Assembly (NCBI GenBank): GCA_049115815.1
Contig: JAGDZO010000012.1
Span: forward strand, 1 to 64,000
DNA from: Marinoscillum sp049115815
GTDB taxonomy: Bacteria > Bacteroidota > Bacteroidia > Cytophagales > Cyclobacteriaceae
Length of the DNA: 64,000 nucleotides
Reading direction: 5' to 3'
Positions 1-6,874 of the stretch are shown here, piece by piece; position 1 is the stretch's first letter, and every line of letters begins with the position of its first letter. The position numbers were made by a program, and so were the translations under genes. Below the pieces are notes generated by a model, which was not told where the DNA came from, made no database searches, and saw only the letters and a program-made list of their open reading frames with translations.

Positions 1-54
1 CTGCGCGCCCCTTTTGAACCCACACGACCTAAACGGTCATAGGATTTTAAGTCC
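1..54 (-). pseudogene. decayed partial copy of tRNA-Leu
   Basis: About 50 bases read as a degenerate copy of the intact tRNA-Leu(TAA) that lies 40 bases to the right. The T-arm, long variable arm and anticodon region are recognisable, including the anticodon-loop stretch ggattttaagtcc. The acceptor side is scrambled, and the D-arm and 5' half are missing. It cannot fold into a full tRNA, so it looks like the remnant of a tandem duplication or a recombination scar. The copy may continue beyond the left edge of the window. Confidence 0.7.
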
Positions 55-93
55 ACCAACAAAAAAAGCAGCCCATTTCTGACTTGCTTCCTG

Positions 94-178
94 TACCTCG
101 GGCGGGACTTGAACCCGCACGACCTTAACGGTCACAGGATTTTAAGTCCTGCGTGTCTACCAATTTCACCACCGAGGC
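94..178 (-). tRNA. tRNA-Leu (anticodon TAA)
   Basis: Read on the minus strand, the 5' end GCCTCGG pairs with CCGAGGT (one G-U pair), with discriminator A. The D-loop has TGGTAGACACG. The anticodon stem CAGGA/TCCTG encloses the loop CTTAAAA, giving anticodon TAA. There is a class II long variable arm, and the T-loop is GGTTCAAGTCC. The length of about 85 nt fits tRNA-Leu. The 3' CCA is not encoded. It follows tRNA-Gly in the same direction and is probably co-transcribed with it. Confidence 0.95.
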
Positions 179-208
179 GTCCGACTACAACGTAGCCTAT
201 AAACACAG

Positions 209-229
209 ATGCCGGAACAAGTCCGGCAT
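209..229. other. perfect hairpin between two tRNA genes
   Basis: The arms ATGCCGGA and TCCGGCAT form an 8-bp perfect stem with a 5-nt loop, five bases from the 3' end of tRNA-Gly. No T-run follows on either strand, so it is not a typical intrinsic terminator. It could be a processing or attenuation structure in a tRNA-Gly/tRNA-Leu transcript. Confidence 0.5.
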
Positions 230-233
230 TTCG

Positions 234-306
234 AGCGGGAGACGGGATTCGAACCCGCGACCCCAACCTTGGCAAGGTTGTGCTCTACCAGCTGAGCTAC
301 TCTCGC
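234..306 (-). tRNA. tRNA-Gly (anticodon GCC)
   Basis: On the minus strand the acceptor strand GCGAGAG pairs with CTCCCGC. The D-arm is GTAGCTCAGCTGGTAGAGC. The anticodon stem CAACC/GGTTG encloses the loop TTGCCAA, giving anticodon GCC. The T-arm carries GGTTCGAATCC and the discriminator is T. The total is 73 nt without an encoded CCA. It lies upstream of tRNA-Leu in the same orientation. Confidence 0.95.
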
Positions 307-546
307 TTATGTTTCAATATTCCCTTACGTCTTAAGGGACTGCAAATTTATAAGAACAGGTGAAAAAATGAACAACTATTAGAAAAGATTTTTCACGTCA
401 AATTAATTGGATTATTACGTGATAAAATGAGGTTATATCCCATTCATCTGTGATTTTACCCTTTCATTACTGAAGTATTACAGTGTGCTATGTTGATAAA
501 AATATAATTTCTAAACTTGATCTCATGAAAGATTGACAACCACCAC

Positions 547-813
547 ATGTTCAATCAACCAAAAGTCATTATGAACAACACGCATAACAACATCAGAAGA
601 GACGCCCACTCTCTAGTATTGACCCTCACTTACGGAGAAAACCTCCAAGCACTTGCTTGCGCAGAGAAAATCAAAAAGAATCTCGAGAAGCATATTGCTG
701 ACGGGAAAACCGAATATAAGCATAATCTTGCGGTGGTGAATCAGGTGATAGCAGAACATCAGGAGCGATTGGCAGAACTTAGCAGTCCTAGCATGCTGTC
801 TAATGCCTCTTAA
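547..813 (+). CDS. small hypothetical protein, 88 aa
   Basis: I do not recognise this protein. It is mostly charged and helical in character, with a central stretch (about residues 25-80) rich in K, E and A that could form a helical hairpin or short coiled coil. It has no signal peptide, membrane segment or cysteine motif. An alternative start is the ATG nine codons in, followed by MNNTHNN. Its stop overlaps the stop of mutS by four bases in convergent orientation. Codon use looks like that of its neighbours, which favours a real gene, but no function can be assigned. Confidence 0.5.
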   Translation: MFNQPKVIMNNTHNNIRRDAHSLVLTLTYGENLQALACAEKIKKNLEKHIADGKTEYKHNLAVVNQVIAEHQERLAELSSPSMLSNAS

Positions 814-3422
814 GATTTCCCTTTTAACTCCTCTTTCATTTCATTGATTTTCAGCAATGCTTCTACTGGAGATATGGTATTGATATCGATCTCGCGGAGC
901 ATTTTCATTACAGTTTCAAACCTTGGGTCAGATTCAAACAAGTTGAGCTGAAACTGACTGCTCGGCATCTCCACCAACTTAGCCCTATCCTTTTCAGACA
1001 TCTTTTCTGACTCCAGCTGTTTCAGTATCGTATTAGCTCTTATGACCACCTTATTCGGCATACCTGCCAATTGTGCCACATGTATCCCGAAGCTGTGCTC
1101 ACTACCGCCTTCTTGTAGCTTTCGGATAAATATGATTTTGTTTTCCAACTCCTTGACAGCCACATTATAGTTCTTAACACGAGGCAAATCATTCGTCAAT
1201 TCATTCAACTCATGATAATGTGTAGCGAATAAAGTCTTAGCCCTATTCTGAGGGTGATTGTGCAAATACTCTACTATAGACCAGGCAATGGAGATACCAT
1301 CATACGTGCTCGTACCGCGCCCAATCTCATCCATGAGGACTAGAGATCTATTACTCAGATTGTTTAGTATGCTGGCTGTCTCAGTCATCTCCACCATGAA
1401 AGTAGATTCTCCCCTAGACAGATTGTCTGAGGCACCCACTCTTGTGAATACTTTATCTATCAAACCAATCCGTGCATGACCCGCCGGCACAAAACTCCCG
1501 ATCTGTCCCATCAGCACGATCAAGGCCGTTTGTCTTAACAATGCTGACTTACCCGCCATATTTGGTCCGGTGATAATCATGATCTGCTGACTCTGATCGT
1601 CTAAGAAAACATCATTGGGGATGTAATCTTCCTCCGGCGGCATGCTCTGCTCTATCACAGGATGACGTCCCAGCTTAATATCTAAAGTGAATTCTTCAGT
1701 AATGGTCGGACGCACGTAATTCCATTTCTTGGCCAGCAGGGCAAATGAAGCCAGACAGTCAAGCGAGGCAATCACCCTGGCATTCTGCTGAATCACCTCG
1801 ATGTAATCCATGGCAAACGACACCAGCTCTTGATACAGCCTAAATTCGATCACAAAAATCTTATCCTCCGCACTTAATATTTTCTCTTCGTAGATTTTCA
1901 GCTCCTCGGTGATATATCGCTCCGCATTGACCAACGTCTGCTTACGAATCCACTCTTCAGGCACCTTGTCTTTATGCGCATTGGATACCTCCAGATAATA
2001 GCCGAAGACCTTGTTGTAGGCTATTTTCAATGAAGTAATCCCCGTTCTTTCGCTTTCTCTTTCCTGGATTCCTCTGAGATAATCCTTGCCCGAAAAAGCC
2101 AATTTCCTGAGTTCATCAAGCTCTTCATTGACACCATCATTGATGATGTTTCCTTGGCTGGCATTGAGCGGAGCATCTTCTTTGAGGGTCAAGTCAATAT
2201 TGGTAAGCAGACCTTCGCAATCATTCAGCTGATCATAATACTGATCAAATACGGCATTTTCAGATGCTTTTAGTTGCTCCTTGATGGGCAAAATCTGCTT
2301 TAGACTCTTTTTTAACTGGACCAATTCTCGAGGGTTGATCCGCGCGGTGGCAACTTTAGAGATCAGCCTTTCCAAATCCCCAATCTGTTTCAGATGGCTC
2401 TTGACCTCATTAAAAACCTCCTCATGATTCATGAGAGCCTCTACAGTATTCAGCCTCCGATCGATCTGGTCTTTGTCTTTAAGTGGCAGCACCATCCATT
2501 TGCGAAGTTGGCGGCTACCCATGGGAGTCTCGGTCTCATCCAAGATATCGATGAGCGCTGTACCATCTGGTTGGCTGGGCTGTATGAGCTCAAGATTGCG
2601 AATGGTGAACTTATCCAGCCATACATACTGCTGTTCGTCTATGCGAGACAGGTGCCCTATATGCTTAACCTCCTTGTGTTCTGTTTCTTCTAAGTAAAAA
2701 AGTATTGCCCCAGCTGCTACTATCCCAGCTTTCATTTCTTCTACTCCATAGCCTTTTAGATTGGCCGTGTTGAAATGTCGGATGAGTTTGTCATAGCCAT
2801 ATTCATGAGTGAAAATCCACTCTTCCAGGTGGAAATGATTCTGATCGCTATTGAATGATTTCTCAAAAAGCTCTCTCTTGTTTTTCGAAAAGAGAATCTC
2901 AGATGGCTGAAATCCTTGCACCAATTTCTCAACATATTCTGGACTGCCTTGAGCTATCAGAAATTCTCCAGTGGAAAGATCCAAAAAGGATACCCCAGTC
3001 ACCTGATCGTCAAAATGCACAGATGCTAAGAAATTGTTTCTTCGTTGATCCAGTACATTATCATTGAGTGAAAGTCCTGGCGTGACGAGTTCTGTGACGC
3101 CTCTTTTGACAATTCCTTTGACCCCTTTCGGGTCTTCAAGCTGATCACAGATAGCTACACGATTACCAGCTCTGACGAGCTTGGGCAGATAGACATCCAA
3201 TGAATGATGTGGAAATCCGGCCAATTCTATGTGTGAAGCAGACCCGTTGGCGCGTTTGGTGAGCACTATATCTAAGACTTTACTGGCCTTGATAGCGTCT
3301 TCTCCGAAAGTCTCATAAAAATCCCCAACTCGAAACAACAGCAACGCACCTGGGTACCGTGCTTTGATGGCATTGTACTGTTTCATTAAAGGTGTTTCTG
3401 CTGCTTTTTTGGATTTCGCCAT
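810..3422 (-). CDS. mutS: DNA mismatch repair ATPase MutS
   Basis: MutS recognises mismatches and small loops and starts methyl-independent repair together with MutL. The N-terminal mismatch-recognition motif GDFYETF has the wedge Phe at about residue 35 and Glu at 37. Connector and lever domains follow, then the ABC-type ATPase with Walker A GPNMAGKSALLRQ near residue 615 and Walker B LVLMDEIGRGTSTYDG. The 870-aa length is normal for MutS. I chose the ATG at 3422 (MAKSKKAAET). The reading frame runs open for 50 more codons, but that extension is hydrophobic, unlike MutS, and would overlap the divergent methyltransferase gene. Confidence 0.97.
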   Translation of the reverse strand: MAKSKKAAETPLMKQYNAIKARYPGALLLFRVGDFYETFGEDAIKASKVLDIVLTKRANGSASHIELAGFPHHSLDVYLPKLVRAGNRVAICDQLEDPKGVKGIVKRGVTELVTPGLSLNDNVLDQRRNNFLASVHFDDQVTGVSFLDLSTGEFLIAQGSPEYVEKLVQGFQPSEILFSKNKRELFEKSFNSDQNHFHLEEWIFTHEYGYDKLIRHFNTANLKGYGVEEMKAGIVAAGAILFYLEETEHKEVKHIGHLSRIDEQQYVWLDKFTIRNLELIQPSQPDGTALIDILDETETPMGSRQLRKWMVLPLKDKDQIDRRLNTVEALMNHEEVFNEVKSHLKQIGDLERLISKVATARINPRELVQLKKSLKQILPIKEQLKASENAVFDQYYDQLNDCEGLLTNIDLTLKEDAPLNASQGNIINDGVNEELDELRKLAFSGKDYLRGIQERESERTGITSLKIAYNKVFGYYLEVSNAHKDKVPEEWIRKQTLVNAERYITEELKIYEEKILSAEDKIFVIEFRLYQELVSFAMDYIEVIQQNARVIASLDCLASFALLAKKWNYVRPTITEEFTLDIKLGRHPVIEQSMPPEEDYIPNDVFLDDQSQQIMIITGPNMAGKSALLRQTALIVLMGQIGSFVPAGHARIGLIDKVFTRVGASDNLSRGESTFMVEMTETASILNNLSNRSLVLMDEIGRGTSTYDGISIAWSIVEYLHNHPQNRAKTLFATHYHELNELTNDLPRVKNYNVAVKELENKIIFIRKLQEGGSEHSFGIHVAQLAGMPNKVVIRANTILKQLESEKMSEKDRAKLVEMPSSQFQLNLFESDPRFETVMKMLREIDINTISPVEALLKINEMKEELKGKS

Positions 3423-3496
3423 CCTAGAGATTGGTGGTAATTTTGGTGGACATTTACTGATCGGAATCAAAGGCAATATTAAGGAAAGCGAAGCGC

Positions 3497-4036
3497 ATGC
3501 GAAAACTAAAAAACGAAGAGCTCGGGAGATTGGAACCAGAGGAATATCAGAAAGCCGAAAAGCTGAATGCATGCATCATATTGGATGATATCCGGAGCAT
3601 GAATAATATAGGAAGTGCTTTCAGAACGTCGGATGCTTTTCGAATTGAAAAAATCCATCTATGCGGCATCACGGCTCAGCCTCCTCATCGGGATATCAAC
3701 AAAACTGCGCTTGGCGCAACGGACACTGTAGCATGGGAATATCATAAAAATATTATTGAGTTGATAGCCCAATTAAAAACCGAAGACTGCCGAATAATTT
3801 CTGTAGAACAAGCTGACGAAAGCACCTCTCTTTTAGATTTTGCACCAGATCCATCCAAGAAATATGCCTTTGTATTCGGCAATGAGGTTTTTGGCGTAAA
3901 AGACGAAGTGGTGACCAATTCAGACACGGTCCTTGAGATTCCACAATTTGGAACCAAGCATTCGCTCAATATCTCCGTGAGCCTAGGCATAGTAGTCTGG
4001 GATTATTTTTCGAAGGTGACCATCAAAAAAGCCTAG
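3497..4036 (+). CDS. SpoU/TrmH-family RNA 2'-O-methyltransferase
   Basis: This is a SAM-dependent RNA ribose methyltransferase of the SPOUT superfamily. All three SpoU motifs are visible. Motif 1 is SMNNIGSAFRTSDAF (about residues 34-48), motif 2 is FVFGNEVFGV (about 128-137), and motif 3 is IPQFGTKHSLNISVSLGIVVWD near the C-terminus, which forms the knot. At 179 aa it consists of the catalytic domain only, without the N-terminal RNA-binding domain of RlmB or TrmH, so the tRNA or rRNA target cannot be named. It is divergent from mutS with a 74-base gap and precedes the toxin-antitoxin pair. Confidence 0.88.
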   Translation: MRKLKNEELGRLEPEEYQKAEKLNACIILDDIRSMNNIGSAFRTSDAFRIEKIHLCGITAQPPHRDINKTALGATDTVAWEYHKNIIELIAQLKTEDCRIISVEQADESTSLLDFAPDPSKKYAFVFGNEVFGVKDEVVTNSDTVLEIPQFGTKHSLNISVSLGIVVWDYFSKVTIKKA

Positions 4037-4058
4037 TCAACGATTTGTGTTATTTTTA

Positions 4059-4077
4059 CGTATTACAATGTAATACG
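4059..4077. promoter_or_regulatory. palindromic operator abutting the antitoxin start
   Basis: A perfect 9-bp inverted repeat with a one-base centre, CGTATTACA-A-TGTAATACG, ends one base before the antitoxin ATG at 4078. Ribbon-helix-helix antitoxins bind short inverted repeats and autoregulate their operons, so this is the obvious operator. It must lie in the 5' UTR or at the core promoter. Confidence 0.75.
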
Positions 4078-4299
4078 ATGAAGACATTAACCCTACGTGT
4101 GAGTGATCAATTGGTGGCAGACTTAGATAACGCTGCCCAACAAGCAGGTATTTCTAAAAGTGAAATCATACGAACTGCCCTCGCTGGGCATTTGAAAGTT
4201 CAAAAATTCAAATCGTTGAGAAAAAAGATAATGCCCTTCGCAGAGAAAGCTGGGTACCTCACGGATGAAGATGTTTTCAATGATTCGGATTTGAGTTGA
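4078..4299 (+). CDS. ribbon-helix-helix (CopG/MetJ-type) antitoxin
   Basis: This 73-aa protein opens with the typical RHH beta-strand and two helices: KTLTLRVSDQLVADLDNAAQQAGISKSEIIRTAL, with the SKSE turn. A charged C-terminal tail (KKIMPFAEKAGYLTDEDVF) probably wraps the toxin. I chose the ATG at 4078; eleven in-frame codons lie upstream, but they run through the palindromic operator. Its TGA overlaps the TTG start of the PIN-domain gene, so the two are translationally coupled. It is predicted to neutralise the toxin and repress the operon. Confidence 0.88.
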   Translation: MKTLTLRVSDQLVADLDNAAQQAGISKSEIIRTALAGHLKVQKFKSLRKKIMPFAEKAGYLTDEDVFNDSDLS

Positions 4300-4694
4300 A
4301 AGTCTTCGCAGATTCCAATTTTCTCATCAGCGCACTGGCAACCAGAGGACTTAGTGCAGAATTGTTAGAAATCCTGTTAACTTCTGACAAATTATGCGTC
4401 AGTCTCCAAGTGCACTCAGAAGTGCTGGAAAAACTTGAACGCAAGTTCAAATTGCCGACGGATCATATAAAAGAAGCAAGCACTTTTTTAACAAGCCTAG
4501 TATTAGCACCCAATCCCACCAAAATTCATTATCAACTCGGAGATCAGGATGATGAAGCCATTTTATCTGCCGCTATCGAATTTGACTGTGCGTATTTTGT
4601 GACGGGTGACAAGGACTTACTTGCTGTAGCAGAGCAGGTGATCGAACTAAAAATCATCACACCTCGAGAGCTTTGGGTATTACTGAAAAGCTAA
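4296..4694 (+). CDS. PIN-domain toxin (VapC-like ribonuclease)
   Basis: This 132-aa protein is a PIN-family nuclease of the COG1569 type paired with an RHH antitoxin. Acidic residues expected in the metal site are present: D6 in MKVFADSNFL, E42 in VHSEVL, D85/D86 in GDQDDEAI and D105 in VTGDKDLLA. The start codon is TTG, overlapping the antitoxin stop (TTGA). PIN toxins cleave tRNA or mRNA in a Mg-dependent way; the target here is unknown. All four catalytic positions look intact, so the module may be active. Confidence 0.85.
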   Translation: MKVFADSNFLISALATRGLSAELLEILLTSDKLCVSLQVHSEVLEKLERKFKLPTDHIKEASTFLTSLVLAPNPTKIHYQLGDQDDEAILSAAIEFDCAYFVTGDKDLLAVAEQVIELKIITPRELWVLLKS

Positions 4695-4737
4695 AACTTC
4701 AACCCAAACTAGCATGCCAAATGACCTGAACTCAAGG

Positions 4738-6129
4738 TTATAATTTCTCAACAATATTTCCGTTTAACAGGATTAAGTGTGGTGATTGGATAAGCTCAAT
4801 ATTCTCGAGCGGGTTACCATCAATTAGTAGCAGGTTCGCCCTTTTCCCCTCACCCACCAATCCAAAATCGGGATTATCCAAAAACAATCTGGAGCTGAGA
4901 TAAGTAGCTCCTGTTAAGATTTCAAAATTTGACAAGCCAAATTTCTTCAGGAGATTCATCTCTTGAAAATAAGTGGAGCCGGCATATGTTCCAGGCAAAT
5001 TACTGTCAGTACCTACAAGAATAGGAACACCTCTATCATGTAACAAACGAAAATTATGAAGCCAAAATGCACTTTGGTTATTCACATCTTCGAAAAAAGA
5101 ATTCATCACATCTTGCTGATGTACATCTTTCCCGTTTTCACCGGTAACCGGAGAAAGAATATGATCTGGTACCAAGTATCTATCCAAATCGCTTGGCTGG
5201 TACTCCCCATTGTGGATTTTAGAGACATTGTAAAATCCAGAAATAGTATAGACAATTGGTATTTTGGAAGCAGCAATAATATCGGCTTGCTCAGGAGATA
5301 ATTTCCCCCTCCATATTCCATGGGCCAAAATATCTGCCCCGGCTTCCACTGCAGAAATCGCATTTTCAGGACTCCCAATATGCGCGAATACCTTCTTGTC
5401 TGATTTATGAGCTTCGTCTATCAATGCCTTTAACTGTTCGAAGGTCATCTCTGGCGAACCTGGAGGTATTTGGTCGCAGATTACCTTGACGTAATCCACG
5501 TCATTTTTTAGGTATTTCTCGATGAGATTTTTGGCATCTGATATATCATCAATTGTTGGGGAAATGGCGTTGACTAAACTTTTTAGAGGCCATGGTAGCA
5601 TTTGCTTTGTCAATGGTATGGGGTGACTGTTCTTGACGGTGATTGGGATGTGAGTATGGTAGATAGACGGGCCAATAATATCACGATTGTCTACCTTTTC
5701 TGCGATTTTACTGAGGTCTCCTGCCAAGCCTCCCAGGTCATAAACTGCCGTAATGCCTGAGTATAAATAGGCGGACAAATTGTACTCCATATTAGCAGAC
5801 TCATTTTCCCATGGTACAGCACCGCTTCCAGACAGGTGAACGTGCGAATCTATCAGGCCGGGCATTAATGTCTTACCCCGTCCATCTATTGTCTGATAGC
5901 CCTCAGTGGACACAATAGAATCGGCTATTGTCGCTATGAAACCATTTTTGATAAAAACATCCCTGTTTTCGATTAACGAATTAGTTTTTCCATCAAAAAT
6001 GTTGACCCCAGTAATCAGTATTGGTCCTGAATTTTGATCAATTTCAACTAGTTTTTTAGTTTCCTGATTGCCACAACTGGTAAGTTTGATGAGAAGTAAA
6101 AGGACTCCAATATTGATAAAAGATTTCAT
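4738..6129 (-). CDS. amidohydrolase-family lipoprotein
   Basis: This 463-aa metal-dependent hydrolase is of the imidazolonepropionase-like amidohydrolase group. A lipoprotein signal (MKSFINIGVLLLLIKLTSC, lipobox LTSC) suggests attachment to the outer or inner membrane. The metal motif HVHL follows PGLIDS near residue 100, and a C-terminal VGTDSN supplies the catalytic Asp. A typical C-terminal GKRANLLLIDGNPLENI strand follows. I chose the start at 6129 because the 14 upstream codons precede a clean signal peptide and overlap the operator region. It is divergent from a TetR regulator, so it is probably that regulator's target. The substrate is unknown; peptidase-like and lactonase activities occur in this group. 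Confidence 0.85.
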   Translation of the reverse strand: MKSFINIGVLLLLIKLTSCGNQETKKLVEIDQNSGPILITGVNIFDGKTNSLIENRDVFIKNGFIATIADSIVSTEGYQTIDGRGKTLMPGLIDSHVHLSGSGAVPWENESANMEYNLSAYLYSGITAVYDLGGLAGDLSKIAEKVDNRDIIGPSIYHTHIPITVKNSHPIPLTKQMLPWPLKSLVNAISPTIDDISDAKNLIEKYLKNDVDYVKVICDQIPPGSPEMTFEQLKALIDEAHKSDKKVFAHIGSPENAISAVEAGADILAHGIWRGKLSPEQADIIAASKIPIVYTISGFYNVSKIHNGEYQPSDLDRYLVPDHILSPVTGENGKDVHQQDVMNSFFEDVNNQSAFWLHNFRLLHDRGVPILVGTDSNLPGTYAGSTYFQEMNLLKKFGLSNFEILTGATYLSSRLFLDNPDFGLVGEGKRANLLLIDGNPLENIELIQSPHLILLNGNIVEKL

Positions 6130-6134
6130 ATTTA

Positions 6135-6146
6135 GTTCATTTGAGC
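6135..6146. promoter_or_regulatory. TetR-type half of a paired operator (site 1)
   Basis: GTTCA-TT-TGAGC is a near-palindrome, one base from GTTCA-NN-TGAAC, six bases upstream of the amidohydrolase start. It is preceded by TTTA, as is site 2. The centre-to-centre distance to site 2 is 40 bp, close to four helical turns. Confidence 0.55.
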
Positions 6147-6174
6147 TAGACTTGTGAAACAAATATATCATTTA

Positions 6175-6186
6175 GTTCAAATGAAC
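6175..6186. promoter_or_regulatory. TetR-type operator (site 2)
   Basis: The perfect palindrome GTTCA-AA-TGAAC ends two bases before the tetR ATG at 6189. With site 1 it forms a direct repeat beginning TTTAGTTCA at 6131 and 6171. It is the likely binding site for the adjacent TetR regulator, controlling both divergent genes. Confidence 0.65.
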
Positions 6187-6188
6187 CA

Positions 6189-6794
6189 ATGAATACAAAA
6201 GAAAAAATCTTATCAAAGGCTCTTGAATTGTTCAACACAGAAGGTGTGGAGAACATAACCACGCGTCATATTGCCAAAGAAATCAATATGAGTCAAGGGA
6301 ACCTACATTATCATTATCCAAATAAAAATGCCTTGATCACAAGGTTGTATGAGGACTTTTTTGATGAAATCAGAAATGTAGAAAGATATAACTCTGGGAG
6401 CCTTTTTGCTAAAGAAGATGTACTCAAATCAATGGAGGATAGCTTCAAAATAATGTTCAGGTATAGATTCTTCTTTATTGACAATGCTGTGGTTTGGAGA
6501 AGGCTACCGGAAGTAAAAACGAATATTATTCTATTGCTTGAAGCCAAGAAAAATGAAATTAGGGAAATCATTCAATCTTATAAAAATCAAGGGATTTTCA
6601 GATCTGGAATCAGCGATGAACAAATGAACTATTTAGCCGAGCAATTCATCTTTTTGATTAGTTCTTGGCTAAACGCAAGTGAATATTTGCCTAATACATC
6701 GAATGTTGCGAAACAATACGCTCAATTTACTTTTCGAAATTGGCTTCCATATCTCAATGATCAAGAGATGAAGGAATGGGAAGCCATTTTGTGA
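6189..6794 (+). CDS. TetR/AcrR-family transcriptional regulator
   Basis: This 201-aa regulator has a canonical TetR N-terminus. The helix-turn-helix lies at about residues 8-50 and includes the signature NITTRHIAKEINMSQGNLHYHYPNKNALI. The C-terminal ligand domain (about 60-200) is variable and gives no clue to the inducer. It is divergent from the amidohydrolase gene with 59 bp between starts, and the gap carries two matching palindromic sites. It probably represses itself and the hydrolase. Confidence 0.9.
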   Translation: MNTKEKILSKALELFNTEGVENITTRHIAKEINMSQGNLHYHYPNKNALITRLYEDFFDEIRNVERYNSGSLFAKEDVLKSMEDSFKIMFRYRFFFIDNAVVWRRLPEVKTNIILLLEAKKNEIREIIQSYKNQGIFRSGISDEQMNYLAEQFIFLISSWLNASEYLPNTSNVAKQYAQFTFRNWLPYLNDQEMKEWEAIL

Positions 6795-6874
6795 AACCAC
6801 ATAAAATGAATTACCTAGCTCAAACCAAGTTTAGGGATACCCTTAGTAGAAACCGAACCACGTCCTGATGACTC

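Noticed and set aside
3423..3572. 50-codon N-terminal extension of mutS
   Set aside because: The frame is open, but the extension is hydrophobic, unlike any MutS N-terminus, and overlaps the divergent methyltransferase gene. The ATG at 3422 gives a standard MutS start.
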